In this document: in pieces, positions 18,991 through 28,416 of the stretch
Position numbering within the stretch: position 1 is the stretch's first letter
Layout of the letters: every line of letters starts with the position of its first letter
NCBI RefSeq assembly: GCF_900537085.1
Contig: NZ_UNRE01000002.1
Span: forward strand, 248,289-312,288
Reading direction: 5' to 3'
Origin: Agarivorans sp. Alg241-V36
GTDB lineage: Bacteria > Pseudomonadota > Gammaproteobacteria > Enterobacterales > Celerinatantimonadaceae
DNA: 64,000 bases
Position numbers and translations under genes: made by a program
Notes under the pieces: model-generated
Told to the model about the DNA's origin: nothing
Databases searched by the model: none
What the model saw: the letters and a program-made list of their open reading frames with translations, nothing else

Positions 18991-19419
18991 TTAAAGGTGA
19001 TTTTCGACTGCCGCTTGCTGCTCATATTCAGCTATTTTTTGTTTTAGCCAGCTCAATGCTTCATCTTTTTCAGCAAATATCTGCACGGTTTCACCCGCTT
19101 GAATATAGATTTGGCTTAAATGCCATTTGGCGAGCTCGGGTACGCTGGCATGGGTAAGGATTAAGGCAGTGGCAACTCGGCCACGCTGCTTTTCAACTTT
19201 TAACCACTCAATTAATTGCTTTGCTGCATCTTCGGTATAAAAGGTTTCACCATGAAAAGTCGCAACAACGCCCCAAGGGGAGTCTAATAGTTGGTCTAAT
19301 ATGGGAGCGGCAGCGCTGCCGCTGTCTTCCATTTGTTCGAGATTCCAAGGGCCTGTACCCTCAATCTCCATAATCTGTCCATTAAGCGAAAACTCAATAG
19401 AACCGTGTGCTTCTCGCAA
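18991..19419 (-). CDS. Conserved hypothetical protein, possibly STAS/SpoIIAA-like
   Basis: A cytoplasmic protein of about 142 residues with no signal or membrane segment. The strand/helix rhythm (SIEFSLNGQIMEIEGTGPWNLEQM...WGVVATFHGETFYTEDAAKQLIEWLKVE...VATALILTHA...YIQAGETVQIFAEKDEALSWLKQKI) suggests the SpoIIAA/STAS-like fold; this is judged by eye. No ATG lies at the front of the frame. The TTG at 19419-19417 has GGGAGA five bases upstream and is preferred over an in-frame TTG at 19434. No function is assigned. Confidence 0.7.
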   Translation of the reverse strand: MREAHGSIEFSLNGQIMEIEGTGPWNLEQMEDSGSAAAPILDQLLDSPWGVVATFHGETFYTEDAAKQLIEWLKVEKQRGRVATALILTHASVPELAKWHLSQIYIQAGETVQIFAEKDEALSWLKQKIAEYEQQAAVENHL

Positions 19420-19587
19420 TGTCGTCTCCCGCAAATACTAAACCGACGAAATTGTATTGGCTTGTTATTTTAAGTTAATGCTAGTTTTGGAGTTCAGCAA
19501 GTTTCAATTAACAAATTCGACTTTTTATTGCGCTAGTTCGTCTCGAGCCATTAGTACTTGTAAGCATGAAACATAGCACTGTGGTGG

Positions 19588-20808
19588 TTATTTACTTGTG
19601 GGAAATTGCTTTACGTCTCCACGCAGTAGCATGAGGTTCTGATTATTATTTTCTAGTTGGTTGTTAAATATGTGGATACCTGTGGCGCTTGGGTTATCCA
19701 CCAATATCCCAGTTCGGCGGTGGTTAGCTATGTAATTTCTGTAGATATGAATATTGCTTACAGTGCCGCTGCCCTTGGGATGTTGGTAAATCAAAATGCC
19801 GTCTTCATCACTATGCTCAAGTCGATTATTAAAGATCTGTATGTCGCTAACGGAGCCGTTGCCTTCGGTCATGATGGCCATTGCCCCAGCCCCTTCAAAT
19901 AGTCGTTTATTGCTCTGCTTGTCGAAAGCTTCGCGAATACTGTGCACCTGGTTATTATAAATTCGAATGTTTTTTACAAATGGTGGAGAGTATCCAAGCA
20001 GGCCCCCCGCATCTAAATAGATACCACGTCGATGTAAACTATGGATTTGGTTGTGGTGCACCTCTCCATTCTGCACGCCTTCTTTTAAATCAATACCCTC
20101 TCCACCATATTTGGGGTTACCGCCGTTGGTAATGAGGTTATGGCTTATCTCAAATTCGCTTACGCCATTGGCTATAGTGATGGCTTCGTTGTATCCGTTA
20201 GTGGCATGTTCATCATTGCCAATACATGCTTGCTCAATAGTGTTTCCTTCTATGAGTAGTTTGCTCAGGTTTAAATAGTTTTTGGGATCTTGTTTCCAGG
20301 CGACACCCCAAACAGCAATCCCAGATTGAACTGTGCTCACGGTACGATTATTTCTTAGGATAATGTCTTGAGTTGGTGATAATGCTGAGCCTTCAACATA
20401 TATGCCGTTGAAGGCTTGTTGTATGGTTAGGCCTTCTATGGTGATAAAGCTTTGTTGTTTTATAGCGATCCCTGCGCCTCTAATTATCGTGCGATCGCGC
20501 TCACCGGGCAGGCTACGGATAGTGATCTTTTGACCTGTGGTGCCGGAGCGTTTTAGTTCGATATTGCTTTTGACAAGATAATTCCCTGGTTTTAGCCATA
20601 AAGTATCCCCCGCTTTCAGCTGGCTTACTGCGTGCTGTAAATCTCCCCAAGGTTGATTATTAGTGCCAAGCTGTTGCTCATTAGGGTGGGCGCTAACATA
20701 GTAATCAGCAGCCCAAGTTATTGAACCAAAAGTAAATAATCCGAAGATAATTATGCAGCGTTTAATTGTTTGCAGCAGATAACGGGGTTTGTTTAAAACA
20801 CTTGGCAT
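19588..20808 (-). CDS. Secreted right-handed parallel beta-helix protein
   Basis: A 406-residue exported protein. A signal peptide (RCIIIFGLFTFGSITWAA) ends near residue 34 and is followed by DYYVSAHPNEQQLGTNNQPWGDLQHAVSQLKAGDTLWLKPGNY, the usual DUF1565-like lead into a parallel beta-helix. From about 80 to the end there are Asn-rich coils of PbH1 type (ITIEGLTIQQAFNGIYVEGS, HNQIHSLHRRGIYLDAGG, IQIFNNRLEHSDEDGILIYQ, IHIYRNYIANHRRTGILVDN). This fold is common in polysaccharide lyases, hydrolases and epimerases, but no catalytic set can be named. It has no obvious operon partner. Confidence 0.82.
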   Translation of the reverse strand: MPSVLNKPRYLLQTIKRCIIIFGLFTFGSITWAADYYVSAHPNEQQLGTNNQPWGDLQHAVSQLKAGDTLWLKPGNYLVKSNIELKRSGTTGQKITIRSLPGERDRTIIRGAGIAIKQQSFITIEGLTIQQAFNGIYVEGSALSPTQDIILRNNRTVSTVQSGIAVWGVAWKQDPKNYLNLSKLLIEGNTIEQACIGNDEHATNGYNEAITIANGVSEFEISHNLITNGGNPKYGGEGIDLKEGVQNGEVHHNQIHSLHRRGIYLDAGGLLGYSPPFVKNIRIYNNQVHSIREAFDKQSNKRLFEGAGAMAIMTEGNGSVSDIQIFNNRLEHSDEDGILIYQHPKGSGTVSNIHIYRNYIANHRRTGILVDNPSATGIHIFNNQLENNNQNLMLLRGDVKQFPTSK

Positions 20809-21153
20809 AGATTTGGAATTAGGTGTTTGATTTTCTCAGTTTATTTAAAACTCGCACTTGTAGCTGTTTGTTGGCTAACAAAACATGAAAAAATCTAACA
20901 TCCATTATTCTCGAATGCTTAAGAATAATCCATTTAGCGCTTAGTAAGTGGCCATAGTTGGTAGCTAGGTGGGCGTTGAATAGAGCTTGTTTACCGTGGT
21001 GCTACAAAATGTAAGCCTGTTTCAAGTGCCAAATAGCGGCAATGCTAAAAAAACTTAGCTATTTAGCCTTTTCATTGCGCCTAACTATGTTTATTCGCTG
21101 CTTAATTGGTTAAAATTGCGCGTTTTTGGTACTTCGACGTAGGTCATTGCAAG
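20809..21153. other. Intergenic region upstream of prfB
   Basis: 345 bp between the divergent beta-helix gene and prfB. It is AT-rich and has no convincing open frame. It presumably carries both promoters; TTAAAAT at about 21110-21116 could serve as a -10 for prfB. No strong hairpin or known regulatory motif was seen. Confidence 0.5.
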
Positions 21154-22252
21154 ATGTTTGAAATTAATTCGGTGAACAACTCACTAGCAGATATTAAAGA
21201 GCGCACAGAAGTGCTCCGGGGGTATCTTTGACTACGATGCAAAAGCAGAGCAGTTAGAAGAAGTCAGTCGCGAATTAGAACAACCAGAAATTTGGAATGA
21301 TCCAGCGCGCGCGCAAGCCTTAGGCAAAGAACGCGCAGGTTTAGAATTGGTGGTAAAAACCATCGATAACCTTACTCAAGGCATCGAAGATGTGGCGGGT
21401 TTGGTAGAGCTAGCCGTTGAAGAAGAAGATCAAGAAACCTTTGATGAAGCGCAGGCTGAAGCTGAAGACTTAGTTAAACAGCTTGAGAAACTCGAATTTC
21501 GCCGTATGTTTGCCGGCGAAATGGATGAGAGCGATTGCTACATTGATATTCAATCAGGCTCTGGTGGCACAGAGGCTCAAGACTGGGCCAATATGATGTT
21601 ACGTATGTACTTACGTTGGTGTGAAGCTCACCAGTTTAAGGCCGAGTTGGTTGAAGTGTCTGATGGTGATGTTGCTGGCATTAAAGGCGCAACCATTAAA
21701 GTAAGTGGCGAATACGCTTATGGCTGGTTGAGAACTGAGACCGGGGTGCACCGTTTAGTGCGTAAATCGCCTTTTGATTCTAGTGGTCGCCGCCATACCT
21801 CTTTCGCTTCTGCTTTCATTTATCCAGAAATTGATGACAGCATTGAAGTGGATATTGACCCAGGTGATTTACGGATTGACGTATATCGCGCCTCGGGAGC
21901 GGGTGGTCAGCACGTAAACAAAACCGAATCAGCAGTGCGTATTACCCACTTGCCCACCAATACTGTGGTGCAGTGTCAAAGTGGCCGCTCGCAGCACAAG
22001 AACAAAGATGAAGCAATGAAGCAGCTAAAAGCTAAGTTGTTTGAACTAGAATTGCAAAAGCAAAATGCCGAGAAAAAAGCGGCAGAAGACAATAAATCGG
22101 ACATTGGCTGGGGCAGTCAAATCCGGTCTTATGTATTAGATGATTCAAGAATTAAAGACCTTCGCACTGGCATTGAGAACCGTAATACTCAAGCTGTGTT
22201 AGATGGTGATTTAGATAAATTTATAGAAGCTAGCCTTAAGTCAGGGCTGTAA
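21154..22252 (+). CDS. prfB: Peptide chain release factor 2, programmed +1 frameshift
   Basis: RF2 releases the finished protein at UGA and UAA codons. The gene is split in frame: ATG at 21154 and 25 codons up to CTT (21226-21228), then an in-frame TGA (21229-21231) inside the slippery context GGGGGTATCTTTGAC. A +1 shift there continues with GAC at 21230 to the stop at 22252, giving 365 residues, the same as E. coli RF2. The internal GGGGGT acts as the Shine-Dalgarno-like stimulator. The product has the stop-recognition SPF motif ([15 protein letters not shown]) and the catalytic GGQ ([14 protein letters not shown]). Low RF2 favours the shift, so the protein regulates its own synthesis. lysS follows 16 bp later. 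Confidence 0.97.
21220..21232 (+). promoter_or_regulatory. prfB recoding site
   Basis: The canonical RF2 frameshift signal: GGGGGT stimulator, then TAT, CTT and TGA-C. The codon before the stimulator is CGG here. Ribosomes pausing at the UGA slip one base forward on CUU-U when RF2 is scarce. Confidence 0.95.
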
Positions 22253-22268
22253 CGAGCAAGGTTTTCAC

Positions 22269-23792
22269 ATGTCGGAACAAACAGAACAAAGTCTGGAACA
22301 AGCAGCACAAGAAGAAAATAAACTGATCGCAGAGCGTCGCGCTAAGTTAGACAAAATTCGCGAAACTTGCTCGGCTAACGGCCACCCAAATGACTTTAAA
22401 CGTGAGCACTTAGCTGACGATTTACAGCAACAATTTGGCGAGCAGTCTAAACAAGACTTAGAAGCTGCAGGTAATGTAGTGGCTATTGCTGGCCGTATCA
22501 TGGCAAAGCGTGGTCCATTTTTAGTTATTCAAGATGTGTCGGGTCGTATTCAAGCCTATGCGCCAAAGCCTGTACAAAAAGAGCTGAAAGAAATTGGTGG
22601 CCTAGACATTGGCGACATTATTGGTGTGAAAGGTGCGTTGCACAAATCAGGTAAAGGTGACCTTTACGTGAACATGGACGAGTACGCCTTGCTCACTAAA
22701 GCCTTGCGCCCTCTGCCAGAAAAGTTTCATGGGTTAACCGACCAAGAGCAGCGCTACCGTCAGCGTTACGTTGATTTGATCGTGAACGACGATTCACGCC
22801 AAGCCTTTGTTGTGCGCTCTAAGTTGGTTGCCGGTATTCGCCGCTTTATGGAGTCTAAGGATTTCATGGAAGTTGAAACGCCAATGATGCAAGTGATCCC
22901 TGGCGGCGCCACTGCACGTCCATTTGTTACTCATCACAATGCCTTAGACCAAGAAATGTTCTTGCGTATTGCGCCAGAGCTTTACTTGAAGCGCTTGGTG
23001 GTAGGTGGTTTTGAACGTGTCTTCGAAATTAACCGTAACTTCCGTAACGAAGGTTTATCGCCTCGCCATAACCCAGAATTCACCATGATGGAATTCTATA
23101 TGGCCTATGCTGACTACAACGATTTGATGGACTTAACCGAAGAAATGCTGCGCACCGTAGCAGTTGAGGTGCTAGGTTCATCTTCTATGCCTTACGGCGA
23201 TGAAACGGTTGAGTTTGCTGGTAGCTATCCACGCCTAAGCATGCTGCAAGCCATTAAGCAGTACAATCCTGAACACGCCGATATTCAAGCTTTGGACTAC
23301 GACAAAGTGCAAGACCGCGAGCACATGGTGAGCATTGCTAAATCAGTTGGCGTTGAAGTAGAGAAGTTCTGGACTTGCGGTCAGCTACTTGAAGAGATCT
23401 TCGGAGAGACTGCTGAGCCTAAGCTAATTCAACCAACCTTTATTACGGAATACCCAGCAGATATTAGCCCGCTAGCGCGCCGTAATGACGACAATGCCTT
23501 TATCACCGACCGTTTTGAGTTCTTCATCGGTGGCCGTGAAGTGGCTAATGGCTTCTCTGAGCTTAATGATGCAGAAGACCAAGATGCGCGTTTCAAGGCG
23601 CAGGTTGAGGCTAAAGATGCTGGCGATGATGAAGCGATGTTCTACGACGCCGATTACATCACAGCCTTAGAGCACGGCCTACCACCAACGGCTGGCCAAG
23701 GTATTGGTATTGACCGCCTGGCGATGCTCTTCACCAACACTCACACTATTCGCGACGTAATCCTATTCCCAGCGATGCGCCCGCAAGCTTAA
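22269..23792 (+). CDS. lysS: Lysyl-tRNA synthetase, class II
   Basis: A 507-residue class II aminoacyl-tRNA synthetase charging tRNA-Lys. The N-terminal OB-fold anticodon domain is at about 65-150 ([28 protein letters not shown]). Class II motifs follow: motif 2 [20 protein letters not shown] and motif 3 near the C-terminus, [18 protein letters not shown]. Length and sequence fit E. coli LysS (505 aa). It lies 16 bp behind prfB, the same operon as in E. coli, and ends at a strong terminator. Confidence 0.97.
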   Translation: MSEQTEQSLEQAAQEENKLIAERRAKLDKIRETCSANGHPNDFKREHLADDLQQQFGEQSKQDLEAAGNVVAIAGRIMAKRGPFLVIQDVSGRIQAYAPKPVQKELKEIGGLDIGDIIGVKGALHKSGKGDLYVNMDEYALLTKALRPLPEKFHGLTDQEQRYRQRYVDLIVNDDSRQAFVVRSKLVAGIRRFMESKDFMEVETPMMQVIPGGATARPFVTHHNALDQEMFLRIAPELYLKRLVVGGFERVFEINRNFRNEGLSPRHNPEFTMMEFYMAYADYNDLMDLTEEMLRTVAVEVLGSSSMPYGDETVEFAGSYPRLSMLQAIKQYNPEHADIQALDYDKVQDREHMVSIAKSVGVEVEKFWTCGQLLEEIFGETAEPKLIQPTFITEYPADISPLARRNDDNAFITDRFEFFIGGREVANGFSELNDAEDQDARFKAQVEAKDAGDDEAMFYDADYITALEHGLPPTAGQGIGIDRLAMLFTNTHTIRDVILFPAMRPQA

Positions 23793-23814
23793 GCTCACAA
23801 ATAACTAATTAAAG

Positions 23815-23849
23815 GCCATATACTTTTTAAAGTGTATGGCTTTTTTTTT
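23815..23849 (+). terminator. Intrinsic terminator after lysS
   Basis: GCCATATACTTT (23815-23826) pairs with AAGTGTATGGC (23830-23840) with a minor mismatch, followed by nine T. It ends the prfB-lysS operon. Confidence 0.9.
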
Positions 23850-23946
23850 GCACTTTTTCGTTATAGTAGCGATACCTAAGGCTAAGCAAACTAATAAAAT
23901 GATTCGCTTAGCCAAAAGCAATAAGCGTGTTTAAGGGAGAAAGGTA

Positions 23947-24399
23947 GTGAAAATGCTGTTGTCAGGAATAGTAGTGATTGTGTTGGTTGTGCTTGGGTTC
24001 ATGGTTTATAAAAACCTTAGTACCCCAAGTGATCTCGGCTTGCAGTCGGGTCGACTCGCGCCATTAGCCAGTTCACCAAATGGCGTATCGAGTTACGCTG
24101 AGGGTGACAAAAAAGTAGCCGCCCTGCCATTTAAAGCCGATTTGAAAAGCACTCAGCTAGCAGCCTTACGCGCTTTTGCCCACATGCCAAACAACAAAGT
24201 GATTAGCCGTGACGAGCAATATGTTCACGCTGTATTTTTCAGCCCAACTGTAGGTTATCGCGATGATGTAGAGCTGCATTTTGACCAAACTGAGCACTTA
24301 GTACATTTTCGTTCTCAGTCTCGCGTAGGTTACTCTGATATGGGTATAAATAATCAGCGATATCAAGAGTTTGCCAAGTTATATCTAGAAGCTGAGTAA
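23947..24399 (+). CDS. DUF1499 domain protein
   Basis: A 150-residue protein with one N-terminal hydrophobic helix (LLSGIVVIVLVVLGFMVY), so membrane-anchored or exported. The rest matches DUF1499: LAPLASSPNGVSSYA near the start and, near the end, YVHAVFFSPTVGYRDDVELHFDQTEHLVHFRSQSRVGYSDMGINNQRYQEF. The family has no established biochemical role. The start is GTG at 23947 after AGGGAGAAAGG; an ATG two codons later is possible. It stands alone behind the lysS terminator. Confidence 0.87.
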   Translation: MKMLLSGIVVIVLVVLGFMVYKNLSTPSDLGLQSGRLAPLASSPNGVSSYAEGDKKVAALPFKADLKSTQLAALRAFAHMPNNKVISRDEQYVHAVFFSPTVGYRDDVELHFDQTEHLVHFRSQSRVGYSDMGINNQRYQEFAKLYLEAE

Positions 24400-24504
24400 T
24401 TACCTACAAAAGCGTGAGCCAAGTTGCAGATAGCGCAGCTTGGCTTTACCTAATGGCTTTTATTGGCTTAGCTTAAAGTATTCTCCTAGGTAGTTGGTGA
24501 TGCC

Positions 24505-25494
24505 GTGAAAGCATTCTTGTTTAGTGTGTTAGTCCTTTTTAGCTGTCAATCTCTTGCAACTGATTCCTCTGCAAAACCACGTTTCTTAGTGGTACCTAAA
24601 ACCGTTACCAACCCTTTTTTTGATGATGTAGAAAAGGGCTGTTTACAAGCTGCCGCTGAGTTAGATGTAGAGTGTGTCTACCTTGGCCCTGAAGAAGCCG
24701 ATGCCCGTTATCAAGATCAAATAATTTCTCAGCAAATTGAGCAAGGCCTCGACGGCATTTCGGTGTCGGTGATTAATTCTCGAGTACTTACTCACCGTAG
24801 CATGCAGCTTGCAAAGCAAAGTCAAATTCCGGTAGTTACCTTTGATTCTGACTTCTCCGAAAAGTCGCTCGCTGCAGATCCCAAACTTCGGCATAGCTAT
24901 ATTGGTACCGATAACTTTCAGTTTGGCTTTCAGTTGGGGCGTCTAACTCAGGCCTTAAAGCCGCAAGGAGGTTCCTTCTGTATTATTACGGGACATAAGG
25001 GGGCGGCCAATTTGGTGGAGCGTATAAATGGTGTATATGCCGGCCTAGGGTTTAACAATAACAGTGGTAAAAGTGACTTATGGGAAGAGCTAAGTCGCTG
25101 CCCAATATATTCCGATGACGACGCACAGCGCTCGCTTAATAATCTCGATAGAATGCTACGCCTGCATCAATACGAGCCAAAACTGCTTGATGTGATTATT
25201 ACCGTTGGGGCGTGGCCGCAAACCTTGGAGTTTAAGTATTCAGACGTTGTATCGCCGCATATTGATAGCTTGGCCTCAAAGCGCTTATTGCTTATTTTTG
25301 GCGATACCCTCGAAGTGCAAAAGCGCCTTTTAGCGCAAGGTTTAGCTCATGGCAATGTTGGTCAATCACCCTATGATATGGGCTATCAGTCCATTTATAC
25401 CCTGTATAGCATTCACCAAGGTAAAGCCGTGGAAGAGTTAATACACACTAAGTTAGAACGTTGTGTATTTGGTCAAACGCCCCTTTGCCAATAG
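24505..25494 (+). CDS. Orphan periplasmic sugar-binding protein (Peripla_BP_4 type)
   Basis: A 329-residue exported binding protein. A signal peptide (MKAFLFSVLVLFSCQSLA) precedes a type 1 periplasmic-binding fold of the ribose/LuxP kind: FLVVPKTVTNPFFDDVEKGCLQAAAEL, then DGISVSVINS, IPVVTFDSDF, YIGTDNFQFGFQLGR, GHKGAANLVERINGV and, near the end, GNVGQSPYDMGYQSI. Such proteins bind sugars or signals such as autoinducer-2 for an ABC permease or a membrane sensor. No ABC permease, ATPase or kinase gene is adjacent, so its partner must be elsewhere. The start is GTG at 24505. A 13-bp perfect-stem terminator follows. Confidence 0.85.
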   Translation: MKAFLFSVLVLFSCQSLATDSSAKPRFLVVPKTVTNPFFDDVEKGCLQAAAELDVECVYLGPEEADARYQDQIISQQIEQGLDGISVSVINSRVLTHRSMQLAKQSQIPVVTFDSDFSEKSLAADPKLRHSYIGTDNFQFGFQLGRLTQALKPQGGSFCIITGHKGAANLVERINGVYAGLGFNNNSGKSDLWEELSRCPIYSDDDAQRSLNNLDRMLRLHQYEPKLLDVIITVGAWPQTLEFKYSDVVSPHIDSLASKRLLLIFGDTLEVQKRLLAQGLAHGNVGQSPYDMGYQSIYTLYSIHQGKAVEELIHTKLERCVFGQTPLCQ

Positions 25495-25597
25495 CATGCT
25501 CACCAAGCTTGCGGTGATAAAGGCTGTTGCTCCTTAGAAGCTAAAGATCCGCAGTGAGCTAGCGGTTATTCTCCAAGCAATAAGCCATTTATACTTG

Positions 25598-25625
25598 ATA
25601 AAGCCTTACATTTGTAAGGCTTTAT
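25598..25625. terminator. Strong hairpin terminator
   Basis: ATAAAGCCTTACA (25598-25610), loop TT, TGTAAGGCTTTAT (25613-25625): a perfect 13-bp stem ending in a short T-rich run. It lies 104 bp after the sugar-binding protein gene and before the carbonic anhydrase gene. Confidence 0.8.
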
Positions 25626-25763
25626 TTACAGGAAAACGGCAATAAATATAATGTGTTGCCTAACTTAATTGATTTTTTTATCATTAATTTGGTAAAACCT
25701 TTTATCCACTGACGCCTATTGCCTGTAGTGATGGGTGCTTTCATTGAATAAAAGGGTGTATTA

Positions 25764-26510
25764 ATGAATAAGCAACAAGTGAAAAGAGTATTAATAAGTA
25801 CCGTTATAGCTATCTCGGGCGGTGCTCTGGCACAGGGCGACGTGCATTGGGGATATTCGGGCCACCAAGGACCAGAGCATTGGGGTGAGTTAGCCCCAGA
25901 GTTTAGCCTGTGCACCAGCGGTAAAAATCAGTCACCTATCAATATTTCAGCAACCACCAAAGGCCAGCTACCCTCGCTAGCACTTAATTACCAAGCTTCA
26001 GGAAATGAAATCATCAACAACGGGCATACTATTCAAGTGAACTATGCACCGGGTAGCTATCTTGATATTGCTGGGCATCAGTTTGAACTAAAGCAGTTTC
26101 ATTTCCACTCTCCCAGTGAAAACACATTAAGAGGCAAGTCCTTTCCCTTGGAAGCGCATTTTGTGCATGCCGATTCAAAGGGTAATTTAGCTGTTGTTGC
26201 CCTTATGTTTGAGCAAGGCAATGAAAACCAAGAGTTAGCTAAAGCATGGTCTCAGCTACCTCAGGAGGCGGGGCAGAAGGCGCGTTTAGCTACGCCGATA
26301 AATGGCCTAAATATGCTTCCGAGTAAGCACGATTACTACCGCTTTAATGGGTCTTTAACTACTCCACCTTGCAGCGAGGGGGTTAGGTGGATAGTGCTGA
26401 AAAATGCAGTTAGTGCATCTAAACAACAAATAAACGATTTCAGCTCGCTTATGAAACTTCCAAACAATCGCCCAGTTCAAGGCATCAATGCACGTTTAAT
26501 TGTGGAATAG
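25764..26510 (+). CDS. Alpha-class carbonic anhydrase, periplasmic
   Basis: A 248-residue secreted enzyme interconverting CO2 and bicarbonate. A signal peptide ends after ALAQ (about residue 24). The mature part starts with the alpha-class pattern HWGYSGHQGPEHWGEL and QSPINI. The three zinc ligands are H113, H115 (KQFHFHSPSEN) and H132 (LEAHFVHADSKG). YYRFNGSLTTPPCSEGVRWIVL supplies the conserved Thr-Thr-Pro-Pro-Cys stretch, and C50 can form the usual disulfide with that Cys. Its periplasmic location suggests a role in CO2 hydration or pH balance at the envelope. It appears monocistronic. Confidence 0.95.
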   Translation: MNKQQVKRVLISTVIAISGGALAQGDVHWGYSGHQGPEHWGELAPEFSLCTSGKNQSPINISATTKGQLPSLALNYQASGNEIINNGHTIQVNYAPGSYLDIAGHQFELKQFHFHSPSENTLRGKSFPLEAHFVHADSKGNLAVVALMFEQGNENQELAKAWSQLPQEAGQKARLATPINGLNMLPSKHDYYRFNGSLTTPPCSEGVRWIVLKNAVSASKQQINDFSSLMKLPNNRPVQGINARLIVE

Positions 26511-26756
26511 AGTTGTTATCAATCATGCGAGCAGCGGTGGCTGTTTGCTTGAGCCCCTGTGAAAACCCTAAAATCTATAATAATACAAATAGTCAATGAG
26601 TAGTTTTATATATTGCTGAAAAGTAGATCTACATAGGTAGATTTTGTGAAACATTCATGAAACCGGTTTATTTTTTAGAGTTTCTCTATTTTTTGTCTAT
26701 TGTTTATTTTGTTAATAGTTTACCTGTCCATCAAAACCAAAAGGAGTTACTTCAAG

Positions 26757-28352
26757 ATGAACACCAATAGACTCGGGACTAATTACCCAAGCAAAATAGC
26801 TAAACGCTTTAATCTATTAAGTTTAAGTACTGCTGCAGGCCTACTGGCTTTATCCAGTCTGCCAGCAATGGCTGGATTCACTACTTCGGGAACTCAGCTG
26901 CTAGACGCCAATGGCCAGGAGGTCATTATGCGCGGAGTGAACCATGCCCATGCTTGGTACAACTACCGCCAAGGGGCTTTTAGAGACATCGCAGAAGCGG
27001 GTGCTAATACCGTAAGAGTGGTGTTGAGTGACGGCCAGCAGTTTGCTAAAAACGATGCTGAGGATGTCGCCAAAGTAGTCAAAATGTGTAAGTTAAATCG
27101 CTTGGTGTGTGTGCTTGAAGTGCATGATGTGACCGGCTCGGGAGAGAAGGCTGAAGCAGGAGACATCCAAACTACTGCGGCATACTGGGTCGAGCTTGCC
27201 AGTGTACTGCAAGGCGAAGAAGATTACGTGATTATTAACATTGCTAATGAGCCTTTTGGCAACAATGTGCCCGCAGAAACTTATGTAAATGAGCATAAAA
27301 CGGCCATCGCAACTTTACGTGAAGCAGGGTTTACCCACACCTTAATGGTTGATGCCGCAAACTGGGGACAAGATTGGCAAGAAATTATGTTGGATAATGC
27401 CTCGGAAGTCGCCTCGGCGGACCCGTTAAACAATATAATGTTTAGTGTGCACATGTATCAGGTTTATCAGTCTCGCGAAAAGATTGAGTCCTATGTTTCT
27501 ACATTCTTAAACCGCCACAATATGCCGCTGATCGTGGGTGAGTTTGGTATGGATCACCAAGGGCAGGATGTGGACGAAGATGCTATTTTAGCCGTAGCCG
27601 AAGAGTACAAAATTGGTTATTTAGGTTGGTCTTGGTCGGGCAACACTGCACCGGGCACCTTCGAATTAGATATGACAGTTAACTTTGATGCCAGCAAGCT
27701 AACCACTTGGGGGGAGCGTTTGATCAATGGAGTAAATGGTATCAAACAAACTTCGGTGTTGGCTTCGGTATTTGATGGCCAAGAACTGCCAGTGATTCAA
27801 CAGTGTGATTTTTACGGCACTATCGTACCAATTTGTTTGTATGAAGATGCTGGGCACTCTCAAGAAAACGGCGGTAACTGTGTAGGCTATACCATGTGTA
27901 GTGAAATTCCTGCTGGTTCTGGAGGAATAGTAGATGGTCCTGTAGACCCAACAGACCCAACAGACCCAACAGACCCAACAGACCCAACAGACCCAACAGA
28001 CCCAACAGACCCAACAGACCCAACAGACCCAACGGACCCAACTGTTCCGGTTGACCCCAGCGCGGCTTGTAAACACCTCGTCGTTAATTCTTGGGACGGT
28101 GGTTTCCAAGGTGCCGTGGTCATTACTAATAATGGCAGCGAGGCGATTAATGGATGGGAAGTTAGCTGGGGCTATAGTGATGGCTCTGCGATAAGCAGTA
28201 CTTGGAATGCTGATGTGCTAACAGCTGAAGGCTATACCGCATCAAACCTTTCTTGGAATAGCACTATCGCAGCTGGAGAGTCTGTTGAGTTTGGCTTTAC
28301 CGGAACTGGTGCAGGAACGGCCACAGCAGTCAGTGGTAGCGTTTGCCAGTAA
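26757..28352 (+). CDS. Secreted GH5 (mannanase-type) endoglycanase with CBM10 and CBM2
   Basis: A 531-residue modular enzyme. A signal peptide ends at SLPAMA (about 39). The GH5 catalytic domain spans about 40-340: RGVNHAHAWY, NTVRVVLSDG, acid/base E165 in NIANEPFGN and nucleophile E262 in VGEFGMDH. These features resemble subfamily-8 beta-1,4-mannanases more than cellulases. A Cys-rich module at about 349-382 (QCDFYGTIVPICLY...NCVGYTMCS) matches the CBM10 pattern. Eleven Asp-Pro-Thr repeats (397-429) form a linker to a C-terminal CBM2 (about 436-531, one Cys near each end). It likely binds cellulose-containing plant or algal walls and cuts mannan. The ATG at 26757 is preferred over an upstream in-frame start because AAGGAG lies 10 bases before it. 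Confidence 0.93.
   Translation: MNTNRLGTNYPSKIAKRFNLLSLSTAAGLLALSSLPAMAGFTTSGTQLLDANGQEVIMRGVNHAHAWYNYRQGAFRDIAEAGANTVRVVLSDGQQFAKNDAEDVAKVVKMCKLNRLVCVLEVHDVTGSGEKAEAGDIQTTAAYWVELASVLQGEEDYVIINIANEPFGNNVPAETYVNEHKTAIATLREAGFTHTLMVDAANWGQDWQEIMLDNASEVASADPLNNIMFSVHMYQVYQSREKIESYVSTFLNRHNMPLIVGEFGMDHQGQDVDEDAILAVAEEYKIGYLGWSWSGNTAPGTFELDMTVNFDASKLTTWGERLINGVNGIKQTSVLASVFDGQELPVIQQCDFYGTIVPICLYEDAGHSQENGGNCVGYTMCSEIPAGSGGIVDGPVDPTDPTDPTDPTDPTDPTDPTDPTDPTDPTDPTVPVDPSAACKHLVVNSWDGGFQGAVVITNNGSEAINGWEVSWGYSDGSAISSTWNADVLTAEGYTASNLSWNSTIAAGESVEFGFTGTGAGTATAVSGSVCQ
27945..28043 (+). repeat. 9-bp tandem repeat encoding (Asp-Pro-Thr)11 linker
   Basis: Eleven copies of GACCCAACA, the last two with silent changes at the Thr codon (ACG, ACT). 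The near-identity at DNA level suggests slippage-driven length variation in the linker between the catalytic/CBM10 part and CBM2. Confidence 0.95.
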
Positions 28353-28371
28353 ACGTTTGATTTGGCAGAGT

Positions 28372-28396
28372 AAAAGCCATACTTAGTATGGCTTTT
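28372..28396. terminator. Bidirectional terminator between mannanase and yajL
   Basis: AAAAGCCATAC (28372-28382), loop TTA, GTATGGCTTTT (28386-28396). The symmetric A/T ends can terminate both converging genes. Confidence 0.85.
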
Positions 28397-28416
28397 ATGT
28401 GAATCGGCAGTGCCGC

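Noticed and set aside
21154-21346. prfB as a truncated gene or pseudogene because of the TGA at 21229
   Set aside because: The TGA sits in the standard RF2 +1 recoding context and the joined protein has full family length.
27699-28123. Long minus-strand frames rich in WVC, GLL or GSV repeats
   Set aside because: They are reverse readings of the 9-bp repeat that codes the Asp-Pro-Thr linker. The forward frame encodes a coherent GH5-CBM protein, so the others are shadows.
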